Positions 10,577-22,282 are shown, counted from the stretch's first letter. The stretch is DNA of 64,000 bases from Serratia symbiotica (GCA_900016775.1 LN890288.1:248001-312000), one strand, 5' to 3'. The notes: generated by a model from the letters alone, not told the origin. Program-made: numbers and translations.

Positions 10577-11530
10577 ATGAAAATATGGTTAGCTAATCCA
10601 CGTGGTTTTTGTGCGGGTGTAGATCGTGCAATTAATATTGTTGAATATGCTTTAAAAATTTATGGTCCACCAATTTATGTACGACATGAAATTGTACATA
10701 ATCGTTATATTGTGAATAGTTTACGTATTCGGGGTGTAATATTTGTTGAAGATATTTCTGAAGTTTCAGAAAATTCTATTTTAATTTTTTCAGCACATGG
10801 AGTATCTAAAGATATACGTATTCAAGCTTATAAGAAAAATCTTACTATGTTATTTGATGCTACTTGTCCACTGGTAACTAAAGTACATATGGAAGTATCT
10901 CGTGCTAGTAGAAATGGTATTGAAGTAATATTTATTGGTCATTCTGGTCATCCAGAAGTAGATGGTACTATGGGTCAATATAATAATCCAGATGGTGCTA
11001 TATATTTAGTAGAGTCTAAAGAAGATATATTAAAATTAAAAGTAAAAAATGAAAAAAAATTATGTTTTATGACTCAAACTACGTTATCAATAGATGATAC
11101 TTTAGATATGATTAATTTATTATATCAACGTTTTCCTAAAATTATTGGTCCACATAAAAATGATATTTGTTATGCTACTATTAATCGTCAATTAGCTGTA
11201 CGTAATTTAATTAAAAATGTAGAAATAGTATTAATCATTGGATCAAAAAATTCTTCCAATTCTAATCGTTTAGTAGAATTAGTTAAATATTCCGGTAAAC
11301 CTGCTTATTTAATTGATTCATCATGTGATATTCAAGAAAAATGGTTTCATAAAATATATAATATTGGTATTACTGCTGGAGCTTCAGCACCTGATATTTT
11401 AGTAGAAGAAGTAATTTCTTATTTAAAATTATTAGGTGAAGTAGAGATAAATGAAATGGAAGGTTATAAAGAAAATATTATTTTTTCAATACCAAAAGAA
11501 TTATATATTAATATTAAAGAATTTTATTAA
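10577..11530 (+). CDS. ispH: 4-hydroxy-3-methylbut-2-enyl diphosphate reductase
   Basis: 317 residues (E. coli 316). This [4Fe-4S] enzyme performs the last step of the methylerythritol phosphate pathway, giving IPP and DMAPP. Cluster cysteines are Cys12 (NPRGFCAG), the one in DATCPL, and the one in NDICYAT. The ATG at 10577 is chosen because [12 protein letters not shown] aligns residue for residue with the E. coli start; an in-frame ATG at 10526 would add 17 unconserved residues. Its pathway partners ispD and ispF lie near 50.4-51.6 kb. The E. coli neighbours lspA and fkpB are not here. Confidence 0.97.
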   Translation: MKIWLANPRGFCAGVDRAINIVEYALKIYGPPIYVRHEIVHNRYIVNSLRIRGVIFVEDISEVSENSILIFSAHGVSKDIRIQAYKKNLTMLFDATCPLVTKVHMEVSRASRNGIEVIFIGHSGHPEVDGTMGQYNNPDGAIYLVESKEDILKLKVKNEKKLCFMTQTTLSIDDTLDMINLLYQRFPKIIGPHKNDICYATINRQLAVRNLIKNVEIVLIIGSKNSSNSNRLVELVKYSGKPAYLIDSSCDIQEKWFHKIYNIGITAGASAPDILVEEVISYLKLLGEVEINEMEGYKENIIFSIPKELYINIKEFY

Positions 11531-11689
11531 ATGTAATTAAAAGATTTATTTAATAAAATTTTAATTAATAATGTTGATATAAATTTTAAAAATTTATTTA
11601 TAAATATTATAATTATAAATTAAATATTTAATATGAAATAAATATTATTTATTTATATTTTTAATTAAATATATATTAAGGAAATTAAT

Positions 11690-12988
11690 ATGTCTAAAAT
11701 TATTAAAGTGATTGGTCGTGAGATTATAGATTCTCGGGGTTATCCAACTGTAGAAGTTGAAGTACATCTTGAGGGTGGTTTTGTTGGTTTAGCTTCATCT
11801 CCATCAGGATCTTCTGTAGGTTCTCGTGAAGCATTAGAATTACGTGATAATGATAAATCTAGATTTTTAGGTAAAGGTGTATTAAAAGCTATTTTTGCAG
11901 TAAATAGTTTAATTTCTAATGTTTTATTAGGTAAAAATGCTCAAGATCAATTAGATATTGATCAAACTATGATTGAATTAGATGGTACTGAAAATAAATC
12001 TAAATTTGGTGCTAATGCTATTTTAGCAGTTTCTCTTGCAGTAGCTAAAGCTGCTGCAGCATCGAAATATATGCCATTATATGAATATATTTCTGAGCTA
12101 AATAATACATCAGGTAAATTTTCTATGCCATTACCTATGATAAATATTATCAATGGTGGAAAACATGCAAATAATAATATTGATATTCAAGAGTTTATGA
12201 TTCAACCAGTTAAAGCAAAAACTTTTAAAGAAGCAGTACGTATTGGTTCAGAAGTATTTCATTATTTAGCTAAAGTACTTAAAGCTAAAGGAATGAATAC
12301 ATCAGTAGGTGATGAAGGTGGATATGCTCCAAATTTTAATTCTAATTCTGAAGCATTAGAAGTTATTTCTGAAGCTATAAAATTATCAGGTTATGAATTA
12401 GGTAAAGATATTACATTAGCCATAGATTGTGCTGCTTCTGAATTTTATACAAATGGTAAATATGTATTATTTGGTGAAGATAATAAAATTTTTTCTGCTA
12501 AAGAATTTACTCATTTTTTAGAGAATCTTATAAAAAAATATCCTATAGTTTCAATTGAAGATTCTTTAGATGAATCTGATTGGGATGGTTTTGCTTATCA
12601 AACAAAAATACTTGGTAATAAAATTCAATTAGTAGGTGATGATTTATTTGTAACTAATACTAAAATTCTTGAAAAAGGTATTAAAAAAGGTATTATGAAT
12701 TCTATTTTAATTAAATTAAATCAAATTGGATCTTTAACTGAAACTTTATCTACTATAAAAATGGCAAAAGAAGCTGGTTATACTACAATTATATCTCATC
12801 GTTCTGGTGAAACTGAAGATGCAACTATTGCTGATTTAGCAGTAGGTACTTCAGCGGGTCAAATTAAAACTGGTTCTATGAGTCGTTCAGATCGTGTCGC
12901 TAAATATAATCAATTAATTCGTATTGAAGAAGTATTACGTCATAGAGCACCGTTTTATGGTTTAAAAGAAATTAAAAATCAAATATAA
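11690..12988 (+). CDS. eno: Enolase
   Basis: 432 residues, the E. coli length. It converts 2-phosphoglycerate to phosphoenolpyruvate. Metal and catalytic segments are present: [11 protein letters not shown], the metal ligands in [23 protein letters not shown] and VGDDLFVTN, the catalytic Lys in LIKLNQIGS, and SHRSGETED. The active-site loop, usually SGASTG, reads SGSSVG here, a small but unusual change. A TTAAGGA site precedes the ATG. Enolase is also a degradosome component in E. coli, as is PNPase, whose gene ends this window. Confidence 0.98.
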   Translation: MSKIIKVIGREIIDSRGYPTVEVEVHLEGGFVGLASSPSGSSVGSREALELRDNDKSRFLGKGVLKAIFAVNSLISNVLLGKNAQDQLDIDQTMIELDGTENKSKFGANAILAVSLAVAKAAAASKYMPLYEYISELNNTSGKFSMPLPMINIINGGKHANNNIDIQEFMIQPVKAKTFKEAVRIGSEVFHYLAKVLKAKGMNTSVGDEGGYAPNFNSNSEALEVISEAIKLSGYELGKDITLAIDCAASEFYTNGKYVLFGEDNKIFSAKEFTHFLENLIKKYPIVSIEDSLDESDWDGFAYQTKILGNKIQLVGDDLFVTNTKILEKGIKKGIMNSILIKLNQIGSLTETLSTIKMAKEAGYTTIISHRSGETEDATIADLAVGTSAGQIKTGSMSRSDRVAKYNQLIRIEEVLRHRAPFYGLKEIKNQI

Positions 12989-13092
12989 TAATTTAATTAT
13001 CATTATAAATAAAATTTACTTGAATAAATATTTAAAATTATAACAAAAATTTTAATAATATATAAATATTTTTATTTATATTAAATAATATT

Positions 13093-13770
13093 TTATTTAA
13101 TTTGTAAATTAGATTTTAAAATAACTTTAATACTATTATTAAATCCAATTAATGCTATATCAGCACAACGATTAGCAAATAATCCAACAGTTACTACACC
13201 GGCAATATTATTAATTTTCTTTTCTAATTCTATAGGATTAGAAATAATTAAATTATGTACATCTAGGATTATATTACCATTATCAGTAATAGTATTTTTT
13301 CGATATTTAGGAATACCACCTAATTTTAAAAGTTCACGTGAAACATAATTTCGTGCCATTGGAATAACTTCTACAGGCATTGGAAATTTTCCTAATGTAG
13401 AAACTTGTTTTTTATAATCTACTATACAGATAAATTTTTGTGCTATAGCAGCAATAATTTTTTCACGTGTTAATGCTGCACCACCACCTTTAATCATTTG
13501 CATATAATGATTAATTTCATCTGCTCCATCTACATAAATATCTAATGATTTAACTTTATTACTATCAAAAACAAAAATACCTAGTTTTTTTAATTGCATG
13601 GTAGATTCATAAGAACTAGAAACAACACCTTTTATTTTATGTTTTATAGAACTTAATGCATAAATAAATTGTTTCGTAGTAGAACCACTACCAACACCAA
13701 TAAAAGTATTTGGAATAACATATTTTAATGCTGCCCAACCAACTAATTTTTTAATTTTATCTTGTGTCAT
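13093..13770 (-). CDS. rpiA: Ribose-5-phosphate isomerase A
   Basis: 225 residues (E. coli 219). It interconverts ribose-5-phosphate and ribulose-5-phosphate. Signatures are the phosphate-binding GVGSGST near residue 28, DGADEI with its catalytic aspartates, [11 protein letters not shown] with the catalytic Glu and Lys, and a C-terminal [10 protein letters not shown] normally glycine position after FANR is Cys. It converges with eno, and the spacer between them shows no G/C hairpin. It begins a long divergent spacer with accD. Confidence 0.97.
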   Translation of the reverse strand: MTQDKIKKLVGWAALKYVIPNTFIGVGSGSTTKQFIYALSSIKHKIKGVVSSSYESTMQLKKLGIFVFDSNKVKSLDIYVDGADEINHYMQMIKGGGAALTREKIIAAIAQKFICIVDYKKQVSTLGKFPMPVEVIPMARNYVSRELLKLGGIPKYRKNTITDNGNIILDVHNLIISNPIELEKKINNIAGVVTVGLFANRCADIALIGFNNSIKVILKSNLQIK

Positions 13771-14516
13771 AATATTTTTACCTATTTAAAATATTTTATA
13801 TAATAAAATAATATTTTTGAATAAAAAAACATTTATTTTTTTTATTATAAATTTTATATTTTTAATATAATTAAGTATAAATTTTATTTTAATATTATAT
13901 ATTTTATTTTATAAAATTTTAAATTAATAAAGTGATAAATGTTTATTTTAAAATTTATATATATTCTATATATAATATATTATATAATTTTATATAATAT
14001 AATAATTTTAGTAATATTTTTTTTTTAAAAAGCAATTTTAATTTTATATATTTTATATTTAAGAATATTTTTATGATATTTATATTTTAATAAATAAATT
14101 TTTATTAATAAAATTTTATTTATTAAAATTAATAATATTTTATTTATAATGTATATTTAATATTAATTAAATATTTAATAAAATATGATATATTTGTTTA
14201 ATAAATAAATATAATATCATTTTATATTAAAAATAATATTTATATAAGTAATATATATTATATATAAAATATATTATTTTAAATTTTAAAATACTGAATA
14301 AAAAATTTTATTATAAAAAAATTTAATTTTAGTTATTAATTTATTAAAAATAAAATATTATTTATTATTTTAATAAAATTAATTTTTATTTATAAAATTG
14401 AATGCGAATTTTATTATTAATAAGATTTATAGTTTAATTTTTATAAATAATTTTTAAATTTTATTAATATTAATATTAATATAATATCTATTAATTTTTT
14501 AAATAAAAGGTTACCA
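13771..14516. other. Divergent rpiA-accD spacer, no gene seen
   Basis: About 745 bases of nearly pure A/T. One imperfect inverted repeat was noticed at 14185-14220 (ATGATAT arms). No tRNA, coding remnant or G/C hairpin was found. An AAAGGT site before accD is the only clear signal. In E. coli dedA and truA lie upstream of accD; nothing of them is readable here. Confidence 0.6.
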
Positions 14517-15413
14517 ATGAGTTGGATTGAAAGAATTTTTAATAAAAATAATATAAAAAAAACTCGTAAAGCAAGTATTCCTAAAGGAATTTGGACAAAA
14601 TGTGATAGTTGTAGTCAAGTTTTATATCGTGCTGAGTTAGAGAAAAATTTAGAAGTATGTCCAATATGTGATCATCATATGAGAATGACAGCACGTGTAC
14701 GTTTGAAAACCTTTTTAGATCAAGGTAGTGAAATAGAATTAGGTGATAAATTAGAACCACATGATATCTTAAAATTTAGAGATTTAAAAAAATATAAAGA
14801 TCGTTTAATTTTTGCACAAAAAGAAACTGGTGAAAAGGATGCATTAATAGTAATGAAAGGTACTTTGTATAAGATGCCAATTGTAGCTGCTGCGTTTGAA
14901 TTTAATTTTATTGGTGGTTCTATGTCTTCTGTAGTTGGTGCACGTTTTATATGCGCAATAGAGCAATCATTAAAAGATTACTGTCCATTTATTTGTTTTT
15001 CTACTAGTGGGGGAGCAAGAATGCAAGAAGCATTAATATCATTGATGCAAATGGCAAAAACTAGTGCAGCTTTAGCTAAATTACAAGAACAAAGTATACC
15101 TTATATCTCTGTTTTAATTAATCCTACTATGGGAGGAGTTTCTGCTAGTTTAGCAATGTTAGGTGATATTAATATTGCAGAACCAAAAGCTCTTATTGGT
15201 TTTGCTGGACCACGTGTTATAGAACAAACAATGCATGAAAAATTACCATCAGGTTTTCAATGTAGTGAATTTCTTCTTGAAAAAGGTGCGATTGATATGA
15301 TTGTTCGTCGTCCAGAAATTCGAAAAACTTTAGCTAGTATTTTATCTAAATTAACTAATAAACCAAAACCATGTTTTGATATAGAAACATCTATTATTAA
15401 AAAAAAGAAATAA
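14517..15413 (+). CDS. accD: Acetyl-CoA carboxylase carboxyltransferase subunit beta
   Basis: 298 residues (E. coli 304). With AccA it transfers CO2 from carboxybiotin to acetyl-CoA, giving malonyl-CoA for fatty acid synthesis. The N-terminal zinc ribbon has Cys29, Cys32, Cys48 and Cys51. The crotonase-like core shows [10 protein letters not shown], a likely acyl-CoA oxyanion region, and [16 protein letters not shown], followed by [12 protein letters not shown]. It is followed 77 bases later by folC, as in E. coli. accA, accB and accC are not in this window. Confidence 0.98.
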   Translation: MSWIERIFNKNNIKKTRKASIPKGIWTKCDSCSQVLYRAELEKNLEVCPICDHHMRMTARVRLKTFLDQGSEIELGDKLEPHDILKFRDLKKYKDRLIFAQKETGEKDALIVMKGTLYKMPIVAAAFEFNFIGGSMSSVVGARFICAIEQSLKDYCPFICFSTSGGARMQEALISLMQMAKTSAALAKLQEQSIPYISVLINPTMGGVSASLAMLGDINIAEPKALIGFAGPRVIEQTMHEKLPSGFQCSEFLLEKGAIDMIVRRPEIRKTLASILSKLTNKPKPCFDIETSIIKKKK

Positions 15414-15490
15414 TAAATTAATTAAGATATATAAAATATTTATAATATAATTATTTTATTATTTTATATTTTAATTTAATAATAAAATTT

Positions 15491-16783
15491 ATGAAAAAAT
15501 ACCAAATATCTCAAGAAAATATTAAATTTAAAAAATGGTTAAAATATTTTAATAATCTACATCATCAACCATTAGATTTAAGTTTAGAGCGTATTAAATG
15601 TATTGCTATTAATCTTAAACTTTTATTTCCAGCAAAAGTAGTATTTACAGTTGCTGGGACTAATGGTAAAGGAACTACTTGTCGAATATTAGAAACAATA
15701 CTTTTAGCTGCGGGTTTTCGAGTAGGTGTTTATAGTTCACCACATTTATTATGTTATACTGAACGAGTACGAATTCAGGGTAAAAAATTATCAATTATAG
15801 AATTTAATAATGCTTTTTCTATTATTGAAAAAAATCGTAATAAAATTTTATTAACTTATTTTGAATTTGGAACTTTATCTGCATTATATTTATTGAAAAA
15901 AGAAAAATTAGATATAGTAATTTTAGAAGTTGGTTTAGGAGGACGTTTAGATGCCACAAATATTATCGATCCAAGTATATCTATTATTACTAATATTGAA
16001 ATAGATCATATTGATAAATTAGGTAATACTAGAGAAAGTATTGGAAATGAAAAAGCTGGTATTTTTCGTAATGGAAAATCTGCTATTATAGGTCAATTAA
16101 ATATACCTAAAAATATAAAAAAAATAGCAAATCAAATTAATACTCCATTATATCATAATGGAGTAGATTGGAATTATTTTATTAAAGATAATTATTGGCA
16201 ATGGCAAAATTCTAAAATAATTATGACTAATTTACCAAAACCAAATATTCCATTAATTAATGCTGCTACTGCATTAGCAGCTTTACATTATTCTAATTTA
16301 AATGTTAATCAACATGCAATTAATATAGGTTTAAAAAATGCATGTTTACCTGGTCGTTTTCAATTTATATGTCAAGAACCAAGAATAATTCTCGATGTAG
16401 CACATAATTTACATGCTGTACATTATTTAATACATCGTTTAATTAATTTACCCATTTATAATGGAAAAATACGTGCTGTAGTAGCAATGTTATTAGATAA
16501 AGATATTTCTAGTATATTAACATATATGCGTAAATATATAGATATTTGGTATTGTTCATCACTTAATGTACCACGGGGTGCGGATGCAGAATTTTTATCA
16601 CAATATTTAAGTAAATCTTATAATTTTAAAAATATTCATACAGCTTTAAAAAAAGCTATTTTAGATTCTAAAAAACAAGATATTATTATTATATTTGGAT
16701 CATTTTATACTATTTCAAAAACAATAATCACTTTAAATAAAAATAAAAATATTTTTTATAAAAAAATTAAATTTACTTTTTAA
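15491..16783 (+). CDS. folC: Folylpolyglutamate / dihydrofolate synthase
   Basis: 430 residues (E. coli 422). It is a Mur-ligase-family enzyme that adds glutamate to dihydropteroate and then to folates. The ATP loop is VAGTNGKGTTCR near residue 53; GLGGRLDATN, TNIEIDHIDKLG and the C-terminal LDVAHN segment are the other family marks. No strong ribosome site is seen, so it may depend on coupling with accD. It faces the tRNA-Leu/tRNA-Cys/pgsA set on the other strand. Confidence 0.96.
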   Translation: MKKYQISQENIKFKKWLKYFNNLHHQPLDLSLERIKCIAINLKLLFPAKVVFTVAGTNGKGTTCRILETILLAAGFRVGVYSSPHLLCYTERVRIQGKKLSIIEFNNAFSIIEKNRNKILLTYFEFGTLSALYLLKKEKLDIVILEVGLGGRLDATNIIDPSISIITNIEIDHIDKLGNTRESIGNEKAGIFRNGKSAIIGQLNIPKNIKKIANQINTPLYHNGVDWNYFIKDNYWQWQNSKIIMTNLPKPNIPLINAATALAALHYSNLNVNQHAINIGLKNACLPGRFQFICQEPRIILDVAHNLHAVHYLIHRLINLPIYNGKIRAVVAMLLDKDISSILTYMRKYIDIWYCSSLNVPRGADAEFLSQYLSKSYNFKNIHTALKKAILDSKKQDIIIIFGSFYTISKTIITLNKNKNIFYKKIKFTF

Positions 16784-16858
16784 AAAAATAAATTAATTAA
16801 TTTAATATTTTTATTATTTTATTTAATTAATAAAAATAAATTATTTATAGAATGTAAT

Positions 16859-16944
16859 TGGTACCCGGAGCGGGATTTGAACCCGCATTGCTAAAAGCAG
16901 AGGGATTTTAAGTCCCTTGTGTCTACCAATTTCACCACCCGGGC
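16859..16944 (-). tRNA. leuZ: tRNA-Leu (UAA), CCA encoded
   Basis: An 86-base class II tRNA matching E. coli tRNA-Leu(UAA). The acceptor starts GCCCGGG, the anticodon loop is CTTAAAA (anticodon complement at 16908-16910), the variable arm is long, and GGTTCAAATCC forms the T arm. The 3' CCA is encoded (16859-16861). It lies 9-12 bases after tRNA-Cys on the same strand, so they are probably one transcript. Confidence 0.97.
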
Positions 16945-16956
16945 TATATAACATGA

Positions 16957-17027
16957 AGGCGTGTTCCGGAATCGAACCGGACTAAATGGATTTGCAATCC
17001 ACTACATAACCGATTTGTTAACACGCC
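16957..17027 (-). tRNA. cysT: tRNA-Cys (GCA), CCA eroded
   Basis: A 71-base tRNA nearly identical to E. coli tRNA-Cys, with acceptor GGCGTGT paired to ACACGCC, loop TTGCAAA and discriminator U. The next three bases are TCA instead of CCA, so the 3' end must be completed by tRNA nucleotidyltransferase. The order pgsA, tRNA-Cys, tRNA-Leu is that of E. coli pgsA-glyW-cysT-leuZ with glyW missing. Confidence 0.97.
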
Positions 17028-17192
17028 TTAAATTTATTTATTTAAAAATATAATTTTAATATTAATTATAATTTAAATATGTATTTTAAATATATTATAT
17101 ATATTTTACTTAAATGATATATTGAGTCAATATTTTTTTAAGATATATTATATATTATTTTAATTATTTTATTTACTTTTTATTAATTTTAA

Positions 17193-17738
17193 TTATATTA
17201 AATCATTTTGTGCTGCTTTTAAATATTTAAACATAGACCAAAAAGTAAGTATAGTAGAAATATATAAAAGAAAAAATCCTATAAATTCTATATAACGTTC
17301 AGGACGCCATAATAATCCAATTAATGATAGCATTTGTAATACAGTTTTTATTTTTCCAATCCATGATACAGATACATTATTACGTTTACCTATTTCTGAC
17401 ATCCATTCTCGTAAAGAAGAAATAATAATTTCACGAGCAATCATAATAGCTGATGGAATAGTAATTAACCAATGATGATAATAATCTACTATTAATACTA
17501 ATGCTACTATAACCATTATTTTATCTGCCATTGGATCAAGAAATGCTCCAAATTTAGTAGTTTGTTTCCATAAACGAGCTAAAAATCCATCAATCCAATC
17601 AGTTATAGCAGCTAATACAAAAATTATAGAACAAACTACAGGTGCCCAAGAAAATGGTAAATAAAATACTATTACAAAAAATGGAATTAAAATTACACGA
17701 AAAAAAGTAATTAATGTTGGTATATTTAATGGTATCAT
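17193..17738 (-). CDS. pgsA: CDP-diacylglycerol-glycerol-3-phosphate phosphatidyltransferase
   Basis: 181 residues (E. coli 182). It makes phosphatidylglycerol phosphate, the committed step to anionic phospholipids, in the inner membrane. The CDP-alcohol phosphatidyltransferase motif is present: D-G-x2-A-R, then [10 protein letters not shown] with the two later aspartates. Several hydrophobic transmembrane segments are evident. The N terminus [17 protein letters not shown] matches E. coli. Upstream uvrC is absent. The downstream tRNA pair on the same strand is a conserved enterobacterial arrangement. Confidence 0.97.
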   Translation of the reverse strand: MIPLNIPTLITFFRVILIPFFVIVFYLPFSWAPVVCSIIFVLAAITDWIDGFLARLWKQTTKFGAFLDPMADKIMVIVALVLIVDYYHHWLITIPSAIMIAREIIISSLREWMSEIGKRNNVSVSWIGKIKTVLQMLSLIGLLWRPERYIEFIGFFLLYISTILTFWSMFKYLKAAQNDLI

Positions 17739-17909
17739 ACTATAGTATGTTTAGTTTAAATTATAATTAATATTATATATTTATTTTATGATTATTTTAT
17801 ATAATAAAGTATATCTAGAATTAAGTAATAATCAATATATTTTAATATTATTAAATAATTTATAAAAAAATAAATAATATTAATATATTTTATATATTTA
17901 TAATAAAAC

Positions 17910-17939
17910 AATAAGAAACCACAAAAGTGATTTCTTATT
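17910..17939 (-). terminator. Terminator after ihfA
   Basis: A 13-base stem with one mismatch (17910-17922 with 17927-17939) and a 4-base loop lies 9 bases past the ihfA stop. Read on the minus strand it is followed by TTGTTTTAT; read on the plus strand by a run of T. It closes the thrS-to-ihfA cluster. Confidence 0.8.
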
Positions 17940-17948
17940 TTTTATTAT

Positions 17949-18245
17949 TTATAATTTTAAATTAACATTTTTTATTTGATTCTTTAATTTTTTACTTGGA
18001 CGAAATGTTATTATATATCGTTCTGTAATTGAAATATTTTGGCCAGTTTTAGGATTACGACCAGAACGTTGATTTTTATACTTTAAATTAAAATTTCCAA
18101 AACCTGATAATTTTACTTTTTCACCATTTTCAAGAGCTAAACAAACTTCTTCAAAAAATAATTTTACAAGATTTTGTGCGTCTTGTTTACTAAGCTTAAG
18201 TGTTTTAAAAAGATATTGTGATATTATAGCTTTAGTAAGTGTCAT
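17949..18245 (-). CDS. ihfA: Integration host factor subunit alpha
   Basis: 98 residues (E. coli 99). It is a DNA-bending nucleoid protein that works as a heterodimer with IhfB. The start MTLTKA, the KLSGFGNF core and the beta-arm with GRNPKTG (the intercalating proline) are intact. It follows pheT after 4 bases, as in E. coli, where pheST-ihfA are co-transcribed. ihfB is not in this window. Retaining a DNA-bending regulator in so small a genome suggests a structural role in the chromosome. Confidence 0.97.
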   Translation of the reverse strand: MTLTKAIISQYLFKTLKLSKQDAQNLVKLFFEEVCLALENGEKVKLSGFGNFNLKYKNQRSGRNPKTGQNISITERYIITFRPSKKLKNQIKNVNLKL

Positions 18246-18249
18246 AGTT

Positions 18250-20640
18250 TCAATCCCTCAAAGAGGCTTGGAATTGTTTTTTTAAAATTTCTATATATTT
18301 TTCAATAGTAGTAGTTATCTCTTTTTCTTTTAATGTATGATGTGTATTTTGTAATATAAAACTAATAGAAATACTTTTATAACCTTTTTTTATATCTTTA
18401 CCACGATATACATCAAATAAATTTATATCCACTACATGATTAGTAGTAATATTTCTACATATTTTTAAAATATTTTCTACTGAAATTTTTTCATCTATAA
18501 TAATAGAAATATCACGTCTATTTGATGGAAAACGAGAAATTTCTTGTATTTTTATTTTATTATTTAAATTTATTACGTTATTCCATTCTAATTCAAATAA
18601 AAAAGCATAATGATTAAGATTTAATTTATATTTAATTTCTGGATGAATCATACCTATAAAACCTATACGTTTACCATATAAATATATAGCCATACTTTGT
18701 TTTGGATGTAATGCTGGATTATTTTCTTCTTTAAAATTAATATCAGATAAATTACCTATTAAATTAAAAATAGATTCTACTTCTCCTTTTAAATCATAAA
18801 AATCTACTAATTTAGGTTTAATATCCCAATGTTCAGTATGAACATAACCAGAAATTAATCCTCCTAACATCATATTTTGATTAATATTTAAATTTGATTT
18901 AATATTAGGTATAAAACATAAACCATTTTCAAATATGCGAAAACGAGTTTGTTGTCGATTTTGATTATAAATTACTGTAGATAATAATCCAGTCCATAAT
19001 GATAATCTCATTACTGACATAGTAATTGAAATTGGATTAGGTAAAGTTAATGCTTTTATATAAGGATGTATTAAAATTTGTATTTTAGGATCTACAAAAC
19101 TATAAGTTATTATTTCTTGAAATCCATGATTAGTTAATAATATTTTTGTATGTTCTAATATATTATCAATTTTATTATTTTTAATTATTGTTAAATTTGT
19201 ATTTAATGGTATATTTGGAATGTTACTATATCCATAAATACGTGCTATTTCTTCTATTATATCTTCTTCAATTTTAATATCAAAACGCCAACTTGGTGTA
19301 ACAATTAACCATTTATCATTTTTTTTAATAACTTTAAAACCTAAATGATATAGAATATCAATAATTTGTTTATTAGGTATTATATAACCTAATAAATTAT
19401 TTATTTTTTTACGATGTAAATAAATAGTTTTAAATTTTGGTAATGTTTTTTTATTAGTATGATCAATTATTGGTCCAGCTTTACCTCCACATATATCAAT
19501 TAATAAATGAGTAGCACGTTCTATAGCTTTATATTGTAATAAAGGATCAACACCACGTTCAAAACGATGAGCAGAATCAGTATATATACCTTGTTGATAT
19601 GCTCGACCAATAATATAAAGTGGATTAAAAAATGCAGATTCAAATATTATATTTTGTGTTTTTTTATTTATTTTAGAATATTTTCCACCAAAAATACCAC
19701 CCATTGCTAATATTTTATTATTATCAGAAATAACTATTGTATCATTATTAAATTTTGCTTTTTTATTATTTAATAAAATTAAAGTTTCTCCTTTTTTAGC
19801 CATACGCACTATAATACTACCTTCAATACAGTTTAAATCAAAAGCATGCATAGGTTGACCTAATTCTAATAATACATAATTAGTAATATCAACTACTGCA
19901 TTAATAGAATGTATACCGCAACGACGTAATTTTTCACGCATCCAAAATGGAGTAATAGCTTTAATATTAATATTTTTTACTATACGACATAGATAACGTG
20001 GACAAGCATGAGGTATATCAATATAAACAGGTAATAAATCATTAATAGTTGTAGTTACTGATTTTATATTTGGTTCAATAAATTTTATTTTATTAAAAGC
20101 ACTGATATCACGTGCTATACCGATAATACTTAAACAATCAGCACGATTTGGTGTTACATTAATTGTAATGATATTGTCATGTAATTGTAAATAATTATGT
20201 ATATTAGTCCCAATTTTTGCATCTTTAGGTAATTCAATAATATTATTACTCATATTTGGAATACCTATTTCAGAAAAAGAACATAATAAACCTTCTGAAA
20301 CTTCATTATATAATTTTATTTTTTTTATTTTAAAATCATATGGTAATATTGATTTTGCAGTAGCTACTGCAACTTTTAAACCATAACGACAATTTTTTGC
20401 ATTACAAAATATTTTTAATAATTTATTATTTCCTATATGTACTTTTGTTATATAAAATTCTTTACTATTAGGATGATTAATACATTCAATAATTTCTCCT
20501 ACTATAATATCATAAAAAATATTAGAAATAGGTTCAATATTATCTACTTCTAAACCAATCATAGTCATTTGTTCAGATAATGTTTGAGTATTAATATCTA
20601 TATTTATCCATTCACGTAACCAGAATTCACTAAATTTCAT
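18250..20640 (-). CDS. pheT: Phenylalanyl-tRNA synthetase beta subunit
   Basis: 796 residues (E. coli 795). With PheS it forms the alpha2-beta2 enzyme charging tRNA-Phe. The domain order is normal: N-terminal B1, an EMAP-like tRNA-binding fold (about 40-150), B3/B4 editing domain, B5, catalytic-like B6/B7, and the C-terminal anticodon-binding fold ending FQASLRD. Editing-pocket residues His265, Gly318 and Glu334 are kept, but E. coli Ala356 is replaced by Ser ([10 protein letters not shown] at 354-363). The gap to pheS is 6 bases and to ihfA 4 bases. Confidence 0.97.
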   Translation of the reverse strand: MKFSEFWLREWINIDINTQTLSEQMTMIGLEVDNIEPISNIFYDIIVGEIIECINHPNSKEFYITKVHIGNNKLLKIFCNAKNCRYGLKVAVATAKSILPYDFKIKKIKLYNEVSEGLLCSFSEIGIPNMSNNIIELPKDAKIGTNIHNYLQLHDNIITINVTPNRADCLSIIGIARDISAFNKIKFIEPNIKSVTTTINDLLPVYIDIPHACPRYLCRIVKNINIKAITPFWMREKLRRCGIHSINAVVDITNYVLLELGQPMHAFDLNCIEGSIIVRMAKKGETLILLNNKKAKFNNDTIVISDNNKILAMGGIFGGKYSKINKKTQNIIFESAFFNPLYIIGRAYQQGIYTDSAHRFERGVDPLLQYKAIERATHLLIDICGGKAGPIIDHTNKKTLPKFKTIYLHRKKINNLLGYIIPNKQIIDILYHLGFKVIKKNDKWLIVTPSWRFDIKIEEDIIEEIARIYGYSNIPNIPLNTNLTIIKNNKIDNILEHTKILLTNHGFQEIITYSFVDPKIQILIHPYIKALTLPNPISITMSVMRLSLWTGLLSTVIYNQNRQQTRFRIFENGLCFIPNIKSNLNINQNMMLGGLISGYVHTEHWDIKPKLVDFYDLKGEVESIFNLIGNLSDINFKEENNPALHPKQSMAIYLYGKRIGFIGMIHPEIKYKLNLNHYAFLFELEWNNVINLNNKIKIQEISRFPSNRRDISIIIDEKISVENILKICRNITTNHVVDINLFDVYRGKDIKKGYKSISISFILQNTHHTLKEKEITTTIEKYIEILKKQFQASLRD

Positions 20641-20646
20641 GTAAAA

Positions 20647-21639
20647 TTATCCTACTAACTTAAATTGTTTAAGAAAACGTAAATCATTTTCAAAAAATAC
20701 TCTTAAATCATTAATACCATAATATAACATTGTTAAACGTTCTACACCTATCCCAAAAGCAAAACCTGAATATATTTCTGAATTTATTCCAACATTTTTT
20801 AAAACATTTGGATGTACCATTCCGCAACCAAGAATTTCTAACCATTTATTATTTTTTTTCATTATATCAACTTCTGCAGATGGTTCTGTGAATGGAAAAT
20901 AAGATGGACGAAAACGAATTTGTATATTTTTTTTAAAAAAATTATATAAAAAATCGTACATTATATTTTTTAAATTACTAAAATTAATATTTTTTTCAAT
21001 AAAAAGCCCTTCTATTTGATGAAACATTGGGGTATGCGTTTGATCATAATCATTACGATAAACACGTCCTGGTGATATAATTCGAATAGGTGGATTTTGA
21101 TTTTTCATAGTACGTATTTGTATTCCAGAAGTTTGAGTACGTAATAAACGTATAGTATCAAACCAAAATGTATCATTTTGAATGCGTGTTGGATGATTTT
21201 CAGGAATATTTAATGCTATAAAATTATGATAATCATCTTCTATTTCAAGTCCATTTACTACAGAAAATCCTAATGTTATAAAAAAAGTTTTAATATTATT
21301 TATTATATATGTTATTGGATGTAATCCACCATTTTCCATACGTCTTCCAGGTAAAGATATATCAATTTTTTGAGTATTTAAATGTTTATCAATTATTATA
21401 TTTTTAATAATATTTTTTTGTAATTTTATTTCAGTAAGAATTTCTTCTTTACATTTATTCATTATCGCACCAATTGATGGACGATCTTTTTGTGGAATTT
21501 TATATAAAGATTTCATTTTTAAAGTAAAAAAACCTTTTTTTCCAAAAAAATTAATACGTATTGAATTTAATTCATTAATATTTTTAGTATTTTTTATATT
21601 TGTTTTAATAAGATTTACTTGTTCTATAAAACGTAACAT
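20647..21639 (-). CDS. pheS: Phenylalanyl-tRNA synthetase alpha subunit
   Basis: 330 residues (E. coli 327). This is the catalytic class II subunit. An N-terminal coiled coil (about 1-80) precedes the core. Motif 2 contains FHQIEGLFI and motif 3 contains [18 protein letters not shown]. The phenylalanine pocket alanine in SGFAFG is present. A good AAAAAGGAA site precedes the ATG. Upstream lies an intrinsic terminator (21767-21785) inherited from the phe attenuator, without a visible leader peptide. Confidence 0.97.
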   Translation of the reverse strand: MLRFIEQVNLIKTNIKNTKNINELNSIRINFFGKKGFFTLKMKSLYKIPQKDRPSIGAIMNKCKEEILTEIKLQKNIIKNIIIDKHLNTQKIDISLPGRRMENGGLHPITYIINNIKTFFITLGFSVVNGLEIEDDYHNFIALNIPENHPTRIQNDTFWFDTIRLLRTQTSGIQIRTMKNQNPPIRIISPGRVYRNDYDQTHTPMFHQIEGLFIEKNINFSNLKNIMYDFLYNFFKKNIQIRFRPSYFPFTEPSAEVDIMKKNNKWLEILGCGMVHPNVLKNVGINSEIYSGFAFGIGVERLTMLYYGINDLRVFFENDLRFLKQFKLVG

Positions 21640-21750
21640 TTTTTTTCCTTTTTAATATGTTTTAAAATTTTATTTTATATATTATTATAATATATTTTAT
21701 ATTTTAAAATTTTAAATATAATAATAAAAGTTAATTATAATAAATATATA

Positions 21751-21785
21751 TTTTAAAAAAAAAGAAAACCTCCATATTGGAGGTT
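21751..21785 (-). terminator. Terminator between rplT and pheS (phe attenuator remnant)
   Basis: Read on the minus strand, AACCTCCA and TGGAGGTT form a perfect 8-bp stem with a 3-base loop (21767-21785), followed by TTTTC and a run of nine T. This is where E. coli has the pheM-pheST attenuator, whose terminator has a similar CCTCC/GGAGG stem. No ATG and no phenylalanine codon run occurs on this strand between the rplT stop and the stem, so the pheM leader appears lost. Confidence 0.85.
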
Positions 21786-21883
21786 AAGGTATTATTTTTA
21801 ATTTATTTTTAATAATTTATTTATTATAAAATTATTTTATAAAAATATTAATATTAATAATAAAATATAATTTTTAAAATTTT

Positions 21884-22240
21884 TTATATTAATACTTTTT
21901 GTACTTTTTTTACTAAAATATTAAAAGTAATTTTATCAAAAATTGCAATATCAGCTAAAATTTTACGATCAATTTTAATAGAAGATCTTGTTAATCCATT
22001 CATAAATTTACTATAAGATAAACCGAATTGACGAGTAGCAGCATTAATTCTTGTAATCCATAATTTACGAAATTGACGTTTACGTTGACGTCGATCACGA
22101 TAAGAATATTGACCGGCTTTAATTACTGCTTGACATGCAACACGATATACACGTGAACGAGCACCATAATAACCTTTTGCTTGTTTTATAATTTTTTTAT
22201 GACGTGCACGTGCAATTACACCACGTTTTACGTGAGCCAT
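21884..22240 (-). CDS. rplT: 50S ribosomal protein L20
   Basis: 118 residues, the E. coli length. It starts [16 protein letters not shown] and keeps the long basic N-terminal helix and the globular part ([13 protein letters not shown]). It is an early 23S rRNA-binding assembly protein. In E. coli L20 also represses translation of rpmI-rplT by binding the mRNA. The gap to rpmI is 42 bases. A GGAG site precedes the ATG. Confidence 0.98.
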   Translation of the reverse strand: MAHVKRGVIARARHKKIIKQAKGYYGARSRVYRVACQAVIKAGQYSYRDRRQRKRQFRKLWITRINAATRQFGLSYSKFMNGLTRSSIKIDRKILADIAIFDKITFNILVKKVQKVLI

Positions 22241-22282
22241 ATGTATTCTCCTAAAATTTTATTATAAATTTTTTAAAAAAAT

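Noticed and set aside
14185..14220. Imperfect inverted repeat in the rpiA-accD gap
   Set aside because: A/T only with mismatches; comparable repeats are expected by chance, and it has no relation to a gene end or start.
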